Below are positions 1 through 9,793 of a stretch of 51,519 bases of DNA, piece after piece (position 1 is the first letter of the stretch; each line of letters opens with the position of its first letter). A model generated the notes under the pieces. It saw only the letters and a list, made by a program, of their open reading frames with translations. It ran no database searches and was not told the DNA's origin. The stretch is from contig NZ_BFBX01000006.1 of assembly GCF_003851045.1 (NCBI RefSeq), forward strand, positions 1 through 51,519. Reading direction: 5' to 3'. Source of the stretch: Paenibacillus sp. 598K (GTDB taxonomy: Bacteria > Bacillota > Bacilli > Paenibacillales > Paenibacillaceae). The position numbers and the translations under genes are program-made.

Positions 1-2588
1 GACCACGGCTCCTTGGCGCTCGTCGGCTGCTCGCCAGCGACGTCCCACGTGCCGCGTCCCTCGCTGCCGAACCGGCCGCGCGACCGGTCACGGCCCCCAG
101 AGCCGCCGCCTGCACCCGGCGCCTGCTCGCTTGCCCCGCGACCCTCCGCGTCGCTCGCTTCCTTGCCCCACGTGCCGCGCCCAGCTCCGCCCGCCGCATC
201 GCCGCCGCGCTTCCTGCCTTGGCCGCCCGGACCTCCAGCAGCGCCGGACCCGCCCTCGCCCTTGCGGCGCTTGCCGCCGAAGCCAAAGCCTGTGCCGCCT
301 CCGCCCTTCTTGCCGCGCTTGTCGCCGGCATCGGCGCTGCGCTTATCCTTGCCGCCGCCCCGGCCGCTCCATACCTCGCCTTGGCGCGGACCGGCGCCGC
401 GACCGCGCGGCGAGGAACCGTAGTAGCCCTTGCCGCCGCCCTCGCGCGGCTTCATGTCGAGCAGCTCGAAGTCGATCGTATGCTCCTCCATATTAACCCG
501 CGACACCCGAATCTTCAGCTCGTCGCCGATCCGGAATTGCCGCGAGGTGCGCTCGCCGATCAGCATCATATGCTGCTCGTGGAAATGGTAGTAGTCGTCG
601 TGCATGTCGCTGAGCCGGATCAAGCCCTCGACCGAGTTGTCCAGCTCGACGAAGATGCCGAAGCTGGTGACGCTGCTGATGATGCCGTCGAACTCCTCGC
701 CGACCTTGTCGAGCATGTACTCGCATTTCTTCAGCTTCTCCGTATCCCGCTCAGCGTCGACCGCGACGCGCTCGCGCTCCGAGGAATGCTGAGCCGCCTC
801 CGGCATCCACGCCTCCAGCGCCTCCTGGCGAGCTGGCGGCAGCGAGCCCCCGTGGTCCAACACCTCCCGGATCACCCGGTGGATGACGAGGTCGGGATAC
901 CGCCGGATCGGCGAGGTGAAGTGCGAGTAGTACTCCGCCGCCAGACCGAAGTGGCCGAGGCTCTGCGCATCGTACTTGGCCTGCTTCATCGAGCGCAGCA
1001 TCACCTTCGAGATGACCGTCTCTTCCTTGGCTCCGCGCACATCCTCGAGCAGCGTCTGCAGCGCTCGCGGATGGATGGCATTGCCCTTGCCCTTGACATT
1101 GTACCCGAAGTTCGCCGCGAACTGGACGAACGCCAGCAGCTTCTCGGCGTCGGGGTCCTCGTGGATACGGTACAGGAACGGCACCTTCAGCCAGTGGAAA
1201 TGCTCCGCCACCGTCTCGTTGGCCACCAGCATGAACTCCTCGATAATCTGCTCCGCGACCGAGCGCTCGCGCTTGATGATATCGACAGGCTTGCCGCTCT
1301 CGTCGACGATCACCTTGGACTCCGTGAAGTCGAAGTCGATCGCGCCGCGCTTCATCCGCTTCTTGCGCAGCTTCATCGCCAGCTCTTCCATCTGCTTGAA
1401 CATATCGATCAGGCCGCTGTAGCGCTCCTGCAGCTCCGCGTCGTCCTCGGTCAACAGCTTGCGGACGTTGGTGTACGTCATCCGTTCCGTCGTGCGGATC
1501 ACGCTGGTGAAGATGTCGTGGCGCACCCGCTTCAGCGTCTTGGCGTCAAACTCCATCTCGCACGACATCGTCAGCCGGTCGACCTGCGGGTTAAGCGAGC
1601 AGATGCCGTTGGACAGCCGATGCGGCAGCATCGGGATGACCCGATCCACCAGATAGACGCTGCACCCGCGGCGGAATGCCTCCTGATCGAGCGCCGACTT
1701 GTCCTTCACATAATAGCTGACGTCGGCGATATGCACGCCCAGAATATAGTTGCCGTTCTCGGCGCGCTCGACGTTGACCGCGTCATCGAGGTCCTTGGCA
1801 TCCTCGCCGTCGATCGTCACGATCGTCTTGTGGCGCAGATCGCGCCGTCCCTGCTCGGCGATCTCGTCCTCGGTGATCGTATCCGGCGCAGCCTCCGCCT
1901 CCTGCATGACCTCATCGGGGAACGACTCCGGCAGCTGATGCTTGCGGATGATCGAGAGGATATCGATGCCCGGATCGTCCTTATGTCCGAGCACCTCTAG
2001 GATTTCGCCCTCGGCGGCCGAGCGGCCTTCCGGGTAATTGATGATCTTGACGACGACCTTCTGCCCGCTCACCGCGCCCTTAAACTCGCCCTTTGGGATG
2101 AAGATGTCGCGGTTGATTCGCTTGTCGTCGGGGATGACGAAGGCGTACACCTCGTGGTTCTCGAACGTGCCGACCACCTGCGTCACCGCCCGTTGGACGA
2201 TCCGCACGACCTCGCCCTCGACGCGGCCGCCGTTCTCGCTGCGACCATTGATGCGCAGCAGCACCGTATCTCCGTTCATGGCGCTTTTCAGATCATTCGC
2301 ATTGACGTAGACGTCTGGCTGCGACTTGTCGTCGGGCAGCAGGAATGCGAATCCCTTCGTATGCACCTGCAAGCGCCCGCGCACCAGATTCATCCGCTCC
2401 GGCACGCCGTAGCGGTCGCTGCGCGTCCGCAGGATTTTGCCGCTCGTCTCCAACTCGTTGAGCAGCTTCAAAAACGCCTTGAAGGCCGCCGCGTCCGCGA
2501 TCTGGAACTGCTCCTCCAGCTCCTGGTACGTCATCGGCTTATAAGCCGTCTCTCGCATAAAATCCAATATCTCTTGCTCGGTTATCAT
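1..2588 (-). CDS. rnr: Ribonuclease R (3' end beyond the window)
   Basis: Processive 3'-to-5' exoribonuclease that degrades structured RNA and takes part in tmRNA-linked quality control. From the ATG at 2588, preceded by GAGGTGAG, the product has an N-terminal winged-helix/cold-shock part, the RNB catalytic core with the metal-binding motif DAKDLDDAV, the late RNB segment [12 protein letters not shown], and an S1 domain ending near DFELLDMK (about position 453). After S1 the frame continues to the window edge without a stop as a Gly/Arg/Lys-rich tail of at least 150 residues. B. subtilis RNase R is about 780 residues; this one already exceeds 860. It follows secG on the same strand, as in other Bacillota, where smpB usually comes next. 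Identification is secure; only the C-terminus is missing. Confidence 0.96.
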   Translation of the reverse strand, partial: MITEQEILDFMRETAYKPMTYQELEEQFQIADAAAFKAFLKLLNELETSGKILRTRSDRYGVPERMNLVRGRLQVHTKGFAFLLPDDKSQPDVYVNANDLKSAMNGDTVLLRINGRSENGGRVEGEVVRIVQRAVTQVVGTFENHEVYAFVIPDDKRINRDIFIPKGEFKGAVSGQKVVVKIINYPEGRSAAEGEILEVLGHKDDPGIDILSIIRKHQLPESFPDEVMQEAEAAPDTITEDEIAEQGRRDLRHKTIVTIDGEDAKDLDDAVNVERAENGNYILGVHIADVSYYVKDKSALDQEAFRRGCSVYLVDRVIPMLPHRLSNGICSLNPQVDRLTMSCEMEFDAKTLKRVRHDIFTSVIRTTERMTYTNVRKLLTEDDAELQERYSGLIDMFKQMEELAMKLRKKRMKRGAIDFDFTESKVIVDESGKPVDIIKRERSVAEQIIEEFMLVANETVAEHFHWLKVPFLYRIHEDPDAEKLLAFVQFAANFGYNVKGKGNAIHPRALQTLLEDVRGAKEETVISKVMLRSMKQAKYDAQSLGHFGLAAEYYSHFTSPIRRYPDLVIHRVIREVLDHGGSLPPARQEALEAWMPEAAQHSSERERVAVDAERDTEKLKKCEYMLDKVGEEFDGIISSVTSFGIFVELDNSVEGLIRLSDMHDDYYHFHEQHMMLIGERTSRQFRIGDELKIRVSRVNMEEHTIDFELLDMKPREGGGKGYYGSSPRGRGAGPRQGEVWSGRGGGKDKRSADAGDKRGKKGGGGTGFGFGGKRRKGEGGSGAAGGPGGQGRKRGGDAAGGAGRGTWGKEASDAEGRGASEQAPGAGGGSGGRDRSRGRFGSEGRGTWDVAGEQPTSAKEPW

Positions 2589-2750
2589 TCACTCACCTCA
2601 GAGCCGACCCTGGTGCCACCGAAGCATCCAGAATCCGGCAGTTAAATAGCCATATTATATGTAGTATACACGAATCCGGACCCTCGCAATCGCCCTGCCC
2701 ACAATTCAGGACAATTCCAACAAAGGGATGCTTCCGTAAAAATCAAAAAA

Positions 2751-2770
2751 AGCAGGGGGTTACCCTGCTT
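2751..2770 (-). terminator. Rho-independent terminator after secG
   Basis: On the minus strand the sequence folds as AGCAGGGTAACCCCCTGCT followed by an uninterrupted T-run (A-run at 2744-2750 on the plus strand). It lies 17 bases after the secG stop, so rnr probably needs its own promoter in 2589-2740 or read-through. Confidence 0.8.
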
Positions 2771-2786
2771 TCGGTTCACAATCGGT

Positions 2787-3023
2787 TTAGTTGTGCACAA
2801 AGTAAGCGACGACCAGCGCCAGGATGAAAAACCCGGATGCCAGAGCAACGGTCAGCCGTTGCAGGAACAAGTCCAGACCGCGCGCTTTTTGCTTGCCGAA
2901 CAGGTGCTCCGCACCGCCGGAGATCGCTCCCGCCAGACCAGCACTCTTACCCTTTTGCAGGAGTACAACCGCAATCAAACCCAACGCGAAAATAACCAAC
3001 ACAATCTTAAATGCTGCTTCCAC
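2787..3023 (-). CDS. secG: Preprotein translocase subunit SecG
   Basis: Small membrane subunit of the SecYEG translocon that assists SecA-driven export. The 78-residue product has two hydrophobic helices (about residues 3-22 and 55-75) joined by a Gly-rich cytoplasmic loop with the typical [21 protein letters not shown] pattern. The start is GTG at 3023, preceded by GGAGGTG. Length, topology and position upstream of rnr match SecG in Bacillota. A strong terminator follows the stop. Confidence 0.95.
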   Translation of the reverse strand: MEAAFKIVLVIFALGLIAVVLLQKGKSAGLAGAISGGAEHLFGKQKARGLDLFLQRLTVALASGFFILALVVAYFVHN

Positions 3024-3184
3024 AATTCCACCTCCTGCTAAAAGTAAGCTTGCCTGGTCCCAAGGAGTGGGAGCCGATTAAGACAATGCCAAAACAAAAA
3101 AACACCTTTATATAAGTTATCATAAGTAGCGCCCAAATACAAGATGCCGACGCTGACAATCTTTGTGCTCCAGCTCTTGCCCAC

Positions 3185-3283
3185 ACGCCGCAGACTTGCA
3201 AACTGCAAGCCATGGACCACGCCGCAGACGTGCCAACTTCAGTATGTATCACGCCGGACACTTGTAAACTACAAGCCACAGGC
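3185..3283. repeat. Three imperfect ~33-bp tandem repeats carrying covarying inverted repeats
   Basis: Three copies start at 3185, 3219 and 3251, each opening with ACGCCG. Copy 1 contains the perfect inverted repeat CTTGCA-AAC-TGCAAG (3195-3209). Copy 3 contains CTTGTA-AAC-TACAAG (3261-3275), so a change in one arm is matched in the other. Copy 2 has lost the symmetry. The repeat lies in the roughly 400-base divergent region between secG and the AraC-type gene, which otherwise holds only an AT-rich stretch at 3090-3125 that probably contains the secG promoter. Confidence 0.65.
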
Positions 3284-3429
3284 TGCGCAAAATTTGCTGT
3301 CGAAAAAAGGTGAAGACACGAAAAAAAGTTAGTCCTTCGGCACTGGTCAAGATCGAAGCAAACATGTTAAATAGAATACAGCACCGTATTGCAAGCGCAT
3401 ACAATCTGACACAGGGGGCTGCCACGCCG

Positions 3430-5886
3430 ATGAAAATCAACTGGTATTACCGTATGATGCTTTCGTATACGCCGATTTTTTTCGTCGTCGTCTCCTCCCT
3501 GATCTTCATCTTCTTCATGGTGCTCAATCACGCCTCTGAAAAAAAATACATCGAAACGAATGAAGCGATCCTCGAACGGATGGTGTACAACACCGATGCC
3601 AGCCTGATGCTGATCGAGCGCAACATCGTCAGCAAGCTGCTCACTGACGAGCGCCTCCAATTATTTTATACAAGCCATGCCAAGACAGCTTATGACGATT
3701 ACGAGATCCAGAAGCAGCTGGTCGAAATGAAATCCTCATTTCCGTTCCCCAACGCGATCTATCTGTACCAGGAGGCGGACAAGCGCATCATCTCCGAGTC
3801 CGGCGCCTACCCGCTCGACGCCTTCGGAGACAAGGACTTCCTCGACGCCTTCTACCCGCAGGAGGAGCTGGGCCGATGGACCGCTCCGCGCTCCTTTGCC
3901 TACCTGCCATTCGACGAGAACAGGCAGCAGGTCGTCACCTTGCTCAAGCATTACGACGACGGGGAGCGCAAGCTGGGGGCCATCGTCATCAACGTCTATG
4001 CCAGCGCCATCAGCGACTATATGAACAGCTTCAACGACACCAACGCGAGCGCCGTCCAATGGGTCGACCGATTGACGACAGAGCCAGCCGAAGACAGCTC
4101 GCTCCATGCGGAGTCGACGATCGTCGTTCGGTCCGACTATACCGGCTGGCAGTTTGCCGCAGACAGTGTCTACGATGCCGAATATTCGATTCTCTCCTTT
4201 ATCTTCAGCGCCTGGTCGATCGTCGCCATCCTAATTATCATTTTGGCGCTGGCCGGATTTACGCTCGTGACGCATATCCACTACAAGCCGATCCAGTCGA
4301 TCCTCGCCAAGGCCGGTCGCTTCTCCGCGCGCAAGAGCGAGGAGCTTGGCGTCAAGCAGGTGGTCAATGAATTCGACTTTATCGAGACCGCTCTCGACCA
4401 GTTGCTGCAAAAGGCCGTCGACTACGAGCATCTGCACAAGGAGGATAGCGCGCTAAAGCAGCAGCGGCTCTGCCACGATCTGCTCGCAGGGCATATCGTC
4501 ATGGACGACGCGCAATTCGCGCGCGAGCTGCACGAGCTCGGACTGCCCTGCCGCTATGACCGGCTCGCCGTGCTGGCCGTCGAGATCGATCATTACAGCG
4601 ACTTCCTGCGCCGCTATCCGCCGGGGGATCGGCATCTGCTCAAGTTTATCGTCGAGAGCGCCTTTCGCGACCTTTGCCAACAGCACCAGCTCTTCGTCTG
4701 GCATGCCTGGATGGAGCCGGACCGGGTCGCCTTTGTCGTGCACCGGCTAGCGGACACCGTCACGGCTCCGATGGATCTCCAGACTGGTCTGACTGCCTCG
4801 GGCACCCAGGCTAGCCCTGCACACCCGATGGCTCCGGCAGCGGCCCCGGGGACCCAGGCAAGCCTTGCACACCCGACAGCCCGGATGGCCCCGGTTAGCC
4901 AGGCTGGCCTGGCTCCCCCCGCAGCGGCCATCCACGCGGCCATGGCTGCTCCTGCCGTCGCGTCTCCTCAGACTGCCCAGACAGCTACGACGGTCCCGAC
5001 TATCTCCACGCTCGCCGAGGAGCTGCGCGAGTGGATCGAGACGCATCTGCAGCTCACCGTGACGATCGGCATCGGCGCCGACTCCGACGGGATCGATACG
5101 ATCGCCGATTCGTACCGCAACGCCGTGGACAACGTCTCGCTGAAGTCGGTCTTCGGCTTCAACACCCTGATCGACAATCGCCGCAGCGCCGCTGCGGCGA
5201 GTCTGGACAGCTATGCGTATCTGCAAGCGATCGAGAGCGCAGCCCAGTCCTTCCGGATGCATGAGAGCGATTGGCGGGAGAAGCTGGCGGCGATGTTCCG
5301 ACAGCTCCATAGCGTACGGTTCGCCAGGCAGGAGATGGCCGCCCTCGTCGGCAGCTTCGTGCTGCAGATGGCCCGGGAGATCAACGCCCTCTCGCCGAGC
5401 ATACAGCGCATCTGGAGGGAGGAGTATCAAGCCCGCTTCGCAGAGCTGCACGAGACCGCGGATACGCTGAGCGAGCTGGAGGAGGCGCTCATGAGCGCCA
5501 TGTACGCCCTCGAGGCGGCCGTCGATCAGGACCGCCAGGCGCGCAGACATCACAGCATCGCTCTGCAGGCCAAGAGCTACATCGACGCCCACTTCGCCGA
5601 CGCCGAGCTGTCGCTGTCGCTGCTGAGCGCTTACCTCAATGTGCAGCCCAACACGCTTAGCCTGTTGTTCAAGGAGGAGCTGGGCGAGAAGTTTATCGAC
5701 TATGTTCTGAAGGTGCGGATGGACAAAGCCAAGCAGTTGCTCGTCGAGACCGATCAGTCGGTGCAGGCCGTGGCCGAGCAGGTCGGCTATCTGAACGTCA
5801 TCTCCTTTTACCGCACCTTCAAAAAACACCAGGGCGTGCCGCCCGGCGAATACCGCACGCTCCAGATCCATCAAGGCAGCTCCTAG
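3430..5886 (+). CDS. Membrane-anchored AraC-family transcriptional regulator
   Basis: Likely senses an extracellular sugar signal and activates the adjacent transport and esterase genes. With the ATG at 3430 (CAGGGGG upstream) the protein has about 818 residues: a transmembrane helix at residues 11-33, an extracytoplasmic sensor region, a second helix near 255-281, a HAMP-like linker, a cytoplasmic region, and an AraC-type double helix-turn-helix at about 712-815 ending EQVGYLNVISFYRTFKKHQGV. Longer in-frame starts (GTG 3310, ATG 3364) lack a good ribosome site. Residues about 447-523 are an Ala/Pro-rich insertion with degenerate repeats such as TQASPAHP and TQASLAHP, unlike the rest of the protein. 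The architecture matches YesN/AraC-like regulators beside LplA-type transporters in Paenibacillus. The next gene starts 25 bases downstream. Confidence 0.88.
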   Translation: MKINWYYRMMLSYTPIFFVVVSSLIFIFFMVLNHASEKKYIETNEAILERMVYNTDASLMLIERNIVSKLLTDERLQLFYTSHAKTAYDDYEIQKQLVEMKSSFPFPNAIYLYQEADKRIISESGAYPLDAFGDKDFLDAFYPQEELGRWTAPRSFAYLPFDENRQQVVTLLKHYDDGERKLGAIVINVYASAISDYMNSFNDTNASAVQWVDRLTTEPAEDSSLHAESTIVVRSDYTGWQFAADSVYDAEYSILSFIFSAWSIVAILIIILALAGFTLVTHIHYKPIQSILAKAGRFSARKSEELGVKQVVNEFDFIETALDQLLQKAVDYEHLHKEDSALKQQRLCHDLLAGHIVMDDAQFARELHELGLPCRYDRLAVLAVEIDHYSDFLRRYPPGDRHLLKFIVESAFRDLCQQHQLFVWHAWMEPDRVAFVVHRLADTVTAPMDLQTGLTASGTQASPAHPMAPAAAPGTQASLAHPTARMAPVSQAGLAPPAAAIHAAMAAPAVASPQTAQTATTVPTISTLAEELREWIETHLQLTVTIGIGADSDGIDTIADSYRNAVDNVSLKSVFGFNTLIDNRRSAAAASLDSYAYLQAIESAAQSFRMHESDWREKLAAMFRQLHSVRFARQEMAALVGSFVLQMAREINALSPSIQRIWREEYQARFAELHETADTLSELEEALMSAMYALEAAVDQDRQARRHHSIALQAKSYIDAHFADAELSLSLLSAYLNVQPNTLSLLFKEELGEKFIDYVLKVRMDKAKQLLVETDQSVQAVAEQVGYLNVISFYRTFKKHQGVPPGEYRTLQIHQGSS

Positions 5887-5911
5887 CAGCTGCAAAAGGA
5901 GTCTGATCGCT

Positions 5912-7546
5912 ATGAAACGCATAAGCATCTTCCGTCGCCCGCCCGCCGACCCGGCCAGTCTCGCCAGTTCCGCCAGGTCCATCAGCCTCGTCGGCCTCAT
6001 CGCCATCGTCGCGCTCGTGATCCTGCTGTCTGGCTGTGCCGGACTGAAATCTCACGTAGGGGACGCTCAAGAGGTCGCCGGCAGCAGCGGCCGCACGACG
6101 CTGACCATCGAGCTGTTCGATCGCAACAACGCCCCTCAGGGCGCATCGCCGATTACCGACAACTTCATGACACGCTACATCCAGGAGCAATTCGGCGACC
6201 CGAACGGACTCGACATCAAGTTCGTCACCGTCCCCCGCTCCGAGGAAGAGGAGAAGCTGAACGTCCTGATGATGGCCGGCCAGGCGCCGGATATTATCTT
6301 TACGTACAATGACCAACTCGTCCACAACTTCATCACCAAAAACCTGCTTGTCGACCTCGGACCGCTGCTGGAGCAGCATGGGCCGGAGCTGAAGCGGCTG
6401 CTCGGAGAGGATGTGCTCCGCTATGGCAGGTTCGAGGGCAAGCAATATGCGATTCCCGCCAAGCGGGTGCTGACGGCTCAGAGCACGACCTTCATACGCG
6501 AGGACTGGCTGGAGCAGGCCGGACTGCCGCTGCCGGCGACGACCGAGCAGTTCTACGAGGCGCTCCAGGCGTTCAAGACGATGGGTCTGGGCCGCTTCGG
6601 CGAGCACAACGTGCCTTATGGCTACGTCGATCCCTTCCATACCCAGCCGCTGCTGTATTCCTTCCTCGATTGGGCCCGGATCAGCGAAGAGGATCGCTTC
6701 GCCAGCCCGGCCTGGCTGCTGCCCGGCAGTCGGGAGGCCTATCGGTTCCTGAACAAGCTCTATCACGAGGGGCTGATCGATCCCGACTTTGCTCTGCAGA
6801 TGGACAAGGATACGCACCAGTTCCAGAAAAACCTCGTCAACGGCAGGATCGGCGCAGCCACGCCGAATACAAACGAGCCCGTCTACATGGGCTATCTCGC
6901 CGAGCTTCAGAGCAATGACCCCAAGGCCCGCCTGACGCCGATCGACCCGTTCACGACCCCGCAGGGCAAGCGGCCCAAGCCGGTGTTGCCGCAGAACGGC
7001 ATGTACATCATGGTGCCCAGGTCGAGCGCCAACGCCGAGGCGGCGATCCGGTATCTGAACTGGATGGCGGAGCCCGAGCATTATCTGACGCTGCAGAACG
7101 GCATCCTGGGCGTCACCTACGAGATGGTGGACGGCTTGCCTGTCGCGCTGGACAACGAGGAGAGCAACCGGATGCTGTACAACTACTTTGACTATTGCAT
7201 CCTCCTCAACGGCAAGTTCGTCCATCCGACGGACGAAGCGCTCAACCGCAAGGCCAATGCTTCCGATCCGCGCTACGAGAGCTTCACCGTCAAGAGCATC
7301 GAATACGCCATGCACGATACGGTCGCACCGCTGCGGATCGATGCGATGATCCCTTCGGAGATCAAGTACGCCGGCATCCTTGAGGCCAAGGTGAATGAAA
7401 TGTTCGTCAAAATCATTACCGCCGACCCCGAAGCATTCGACGATGTCGTCGATCGGGAATTCGAGGACTATATGCGGCTCGGCGGCGCTCAGGTAATCGA
7501 GGACAAACGCGAGGCGTACCGGAGAGAACATGGCAAGCCCCGTTAA
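5912..7546 (+). CDS. Extracellular sugar-binding lipoprotein (LplA/YtcQ type), copy 1
   Basis: Substrate-binding component of a CUT1-type carbohydrate ABC importer, tethered to the outer face of the membrane. The 544-residue product has a long signal peptide with lipobox LSGC (Cys42) and a family-1 solute-binding fold of the large LplA/YtcQ subgroup. The segment FDRNNAPQGASPITDNFMT and the rest of the chain are closely similar to the second binding protein at 9794-11422, so the two are paralogs. AAAGGAG precedes the ATG, 25 bases after the AraC gene, suggesting co-transcription with the regulator. The ligand cannot be read from sequence; an acidic xylo-oligosaccharide is inferred from the neighbouring esterase. 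Confidence 0.93.
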   Translation: MKRISIFRRPPADPASLASSARSISLVGLIAIVALVILLSGCAGLKSHVGDAQEVAGSSGRTTLTIELFDRNNAPQGASPITDNFMTRYIQEQFGDPNGLDIKFVTVPRSEEEEKLNVLMMAGQAPDIIFTYNDQLVHNFITKNLLVDLGPLLEQHGPELKRLLGEDVLRYGRFEGKQYAIPAKRVLTAQSTTFIREDWLEQAGLPLPATTEQFYEALQAFKTMGLGRFGEHNVPYGYVDPFHTQPLLYSFLDWARISEEDRFASPAWLLPGSREAYRFLNKLYHEGLIDPDFALQMDKDTHQFQKNLVNGRIGAATPNTNEPVYMGYLAELQSNDPKARLTPIDPFTTPQGKRPKPVLPQNGMYIMVPRSSANAEAAIRYLNWMAEPEHYLTLQNGILGVTYEMVDGLPVALDNEESNRMLYNYFDYCILLNGKFVHPTDEALNRKANASDPRYESFTVKSIEYAMHDTVAPLRIDAMIPSEIKYAGILEAKVNEMFVKIITADPEAFDDVVDREFEDYMRLGGAQVIEDKREAYRREHGKPR

Positions 7547-7591
7547 GCCCGTTCGTTAAGGCTGTCCCGTTAAACGCTTAAGCTCGTTAAG
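7541..7591. repeat. Short degenerate CGTTAAG repeats containing a cre-like core
   Basis: CGTTAAG occurs at 7541-7547 (its TAA is the stop of the preceding gene), 7554-7560 and 7585-7591, with CGTTAAA at 7568-7574. The segment TAAACGCTT (7571-7579) matches the core WAARCGYTW of CcpA-binding cre sites, although the flanks fit poorly. A CcpA site before the permease genes would make sense, but this is weak evidence. Confidence 0.35.
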
Positions 7592-7617
7592 CTGCATCCG
7601 CATAACTTAGCAAGCCG

Positions 7618-7645
7618 GACGCCCTCTTGCGAAGGCGTCTTTTGC
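7618..7645 (+). terminator. Weak terminator or attenuator hairpin
   Basis: GACGCC and GGCGTC (7618-7639) form a 6-bp stem followed by TTTTGCT. It lies in the 300-base gap between binding protein 1 and the first permease and could reduce read-through so that the two binding proteins and the permeases are made in different amounts. The remainder of the gap shows no gene. Confidence 0.4.
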
Positions 7646-7847
7646 TATGCTCCGCGCGGCCTCGGCGCCGCTCGCGTGAATAAGATGAGTCGCTGAAAAA
7701 AGGTGAATGGCCGGTTTTGCGAAAAATGCGAGCCTCTGAAACGAAGAGAATACCGCATCGATGCGGCGGTCGGTATAGTAGGGGTTGCCGCCGCGCTGGC
7801 CTCGGCGGACAGGATCTCAACTCGGCCAAGAAAGGAGGGATGACAAC

Positions 7848-8795
7848 ATGCAAAGCGAGCTTCAGCCTGCTGTCCGGACCACACGTCAGCTTCGTCGCCC
7901 GGGGCATGCGTCGTTCCGTCGGCAATGGCCGCTGTACCTGCTCATGATCGGGCCGATGATTTTTTTCCTTACGTTCAAGTACATACCGATGGCCGGGGTC
8001 GTCGTCGCCTTTAAGGACTACAACATCTTCACCGGCGTATGGCAGAGCGAGTGGGTAGGCCTGGAGGTGTTCCGGGAGATTTTCTCCCTGCCTCAGTTTT
8101 ACCGCGCCCTGCGCAACACGCTGCTGCTCAACGCGCTGGCCCTGCTGACCTTCCCGATGCCGATCCTGCTAGCGATCCTGCTCAATGAATTGCGCATCCA
8201 TTGGTACAAGCGGCTTAGTCAGACGCTCATGTATCTGCCGCACTTCATCTCCTGGGTCATCGTCGGCGGGATGGCGATCGAGCTGCTGTCGACCAACACC
8301 GGCAGCGTCAATGAACTGATCACGTCACTGGGCGGCTCGCCGATCCCCTTCCTGGAGAAGCCGCTCTACTGGATCGCCACTTATGTCGGGGCTGGTGTCT
8401 GGCATTATGCCGGGTGGGGGACGATCCTGTATCTCGCTGCGTTGACGGGCATCAACAAGGAGCTGTACGAGGCGGCCGAGGTCGACGGAGCCGCGCGGCT
8501 GCGCAAGATCTGGCATATTACGCTGCCGGGCATCAAGCCGACGATTATCGTCCTCTTCATCCTGCAGATCGGCCATATGGCGGAGATCAGCTTCGAGCAG
8601 CCGTATGCGATGCAGAACAGCTACGTCATGGATGTCGCCCAGGTGATCAGCACCTATGTGTATACCGTAGGCATCGAGTCGGCCCGCTTTGCCGTAGCGA
8701 CTGCCGTCGGGCTGTTCCAGTCCGTGGTCGGACTGATCCTGCTGCTGACCGCCGAGCTGCTCTCGCGCAAGATTAATAATCAAGGGATTTTCTAA
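7848..8795 (+). CDS. Sugar ABC transporter permease (LplB type)
   Basis: First membrane subunit of a CUT1 importer. The ATG at 7848 is preceded by GGAGGG with 8-base spacing; in-frame codons upstream give a non-conserved leader, so this start was chosen. The product has 315 residues with six predicted helices, beginning with the family-typical LYLLMIGPMIFFLTFKYIPM segment, and the cytoplasmic EAA loop YEAAEVDGAARLRKIWHITL that docks to the ATPase. The partner permease starts 13 bases downstream. No ATP-binding subunit gene is present in the cluster. Confidence 0.93.
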   Translation: MQSELQPAVRTTRQLRRPGHASFRRQWPLYLLMIGPMIFFLTFKYIPMAGVVVAFKDYNIFTGVWQSEWVGLEVFREIFSLPQFYRALRNTLLLNALALLTFPMPILLAILLNELRIHWYKRLSQTLMYLPHFISWVIVGGMAIELLSTNTGSVNELITSLGGSPIPFLEKPLYWIATYVGAGVWHYAGWGTILYLAALTGINKELYEAAEVDGAARLRKIWHITLPGIKPTIIVLFILQIGHMAEISFEQPYAMQNSYVMDVAQVISTYVYTVGIESARFAVATAVGLFQSVVGLILLLTAELLSRKINNQGIF

Positions 8796-8808
8796 TGGAG
8801 GTCAAGCC

Positions 8809-9681
8809 ATGAAGCGAACAATCGCCGAACGCCTCGCAGACGGGGTCATTATGGCGCTGATCGGCATCTTCAGTCTGTTCTGCGTCTTGCCGATGGTGCA
8901 CATGCTCGCCTTGTCGCTCAGCGGCAACCGGGCGCTCATGTCGGGCGAGGTGACGCTCTGGCCCGTGGACTGGACGTGGGGCGCGTATCAGTCGGTGCTC
9001 GGCGACGCGCATATGATTCGCTCCCTGCTGTTTACGATTATGCTGGTCGCGCTCTATACCGCGATCGCCATGGTCATGACGATTATGGCCGCTTATCCGC
9101 TGAGCCGGAGGCATTTTCGGGGCAAGCATCTGATGTTCGGACTGATTGTGGTGACGATGTTTTTCAGTCCCGGCATCATCCCCAACTACTTGCTCGTCAA
9201 GGAGCTTAGTCTGCTGAACTCCTTCTGGTCGCTCGTCCTGCCGATTGCCATCAATGCCTTTTTGCTCATCATTCTGAAGACGTCCTTCTCGCAGATTCCG
9301 AGCGAGCTGGAGGATTCCGCCTGGATGGACGGTTGCGGGCATTTCCGGTTCCTGCTGCGCATCGTGCTGCCGCTGTCCTTGCCTGTGCTGGCGACGATCG
9401 GACTGTATTCGGCCGTCGACCGGTGGAATATGTTCCAGGACGCGCTGTTTTACATCAATGATCAAAAGCTGTATCCGATCCAGCTCCGGCTCTACGAGAT
9501 GGTCATCAACAGTCAGGTCAACGACGCGACGGCGCAGGAGGGCTTCAACTCGGCCACGCCGATCCCGCAGAGCCTCCAGGCGGCCAGCATCATGTTCGCC
9601 ACCGTGCCGATCCTACTCGTCTACCCGTGGCTCCAGCGCTACTTTATCTCAGGCATGCTTGTAGGGGCCGTCAAGGGGTAA
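8809..9681 (+). CDS. Sugar ABC transporter permease (LplC/YtcP type)
   Basis: Second membrane subunit of the same CUT1 importer, 290 residues with six predicted helices. ATGGAGG lies just upstream of the ATG. The EAA-like loop reads SELEDSAWMDGCGHFRFLLR, acceptable for this subgroup although less conserved than in LplB. Its C-terminus, RYFISGMLVGAVKG, is typical of carbohydrate permeases. The pair should form a heterodimeric channel energised by a shared ATPase such as the MsmX/UgpC protein at 45221-46342. Confidence 0.93.
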   Translation: MKRTIAERLADGVIMALIGIFSLFCVLPMVHMLALSLSGNRALMSGEVTLWPVDWTWGAYQSVLGDAHMIRSLLFTIMLVALYTAIAMVMTIMAAYPLSRRHFRGKHLMFGLIVVTMFFSPGIIPNYLLVKELSLLNSFWSLVLPIAINAFLLIILKTSFSQIPSELEDSAWMDGCGHFRFLLRIVLPLSLPVLATIGLYSAVDRWNMFQDALFYINDQKLYPIQLRLYEMVINSQVNDATAQEGFNSATPIPQSLQAASIMFATVPILLVYPWLQRYFISGMLVGAVKG

Positions 9682-9793
9682 GCCCATTGACGTCGCTCTC
9701 CTACGCCCCTACGCCTATTGGACTGGCGCGATTCGCACCCGTCAGGGAGCTGCCCACCATTCAGCACCATATCAAAAGGGAGGCATTACAATC

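Noticed and set aside
219..2000. Long plus-strand open frame opposite rnr
   Set aside because: It is antisense to a well-supported RNase R frame and arises from high GC; its Leu/Arg/His-rich product shows no domain or ribosome site. The same applies to long frames opposite eno, gpmI, pgk, prs, hisD and others.
3310..3429. Longer N-terminus for the AraC regulator from GTG 3310 or ATG 3364
   Set aside because: These starts lack a convincing ribosome site, and the added residues do not belong to the membrane-sensor pattern that begins MKINWYYRMMLSYTP.
7717..7847. Upstream extension of the first permease or a small gene before it
   Set aside because: Residues before the ATG at 7848 are not permease-like, and the strong GGAGGG site points to 7848.
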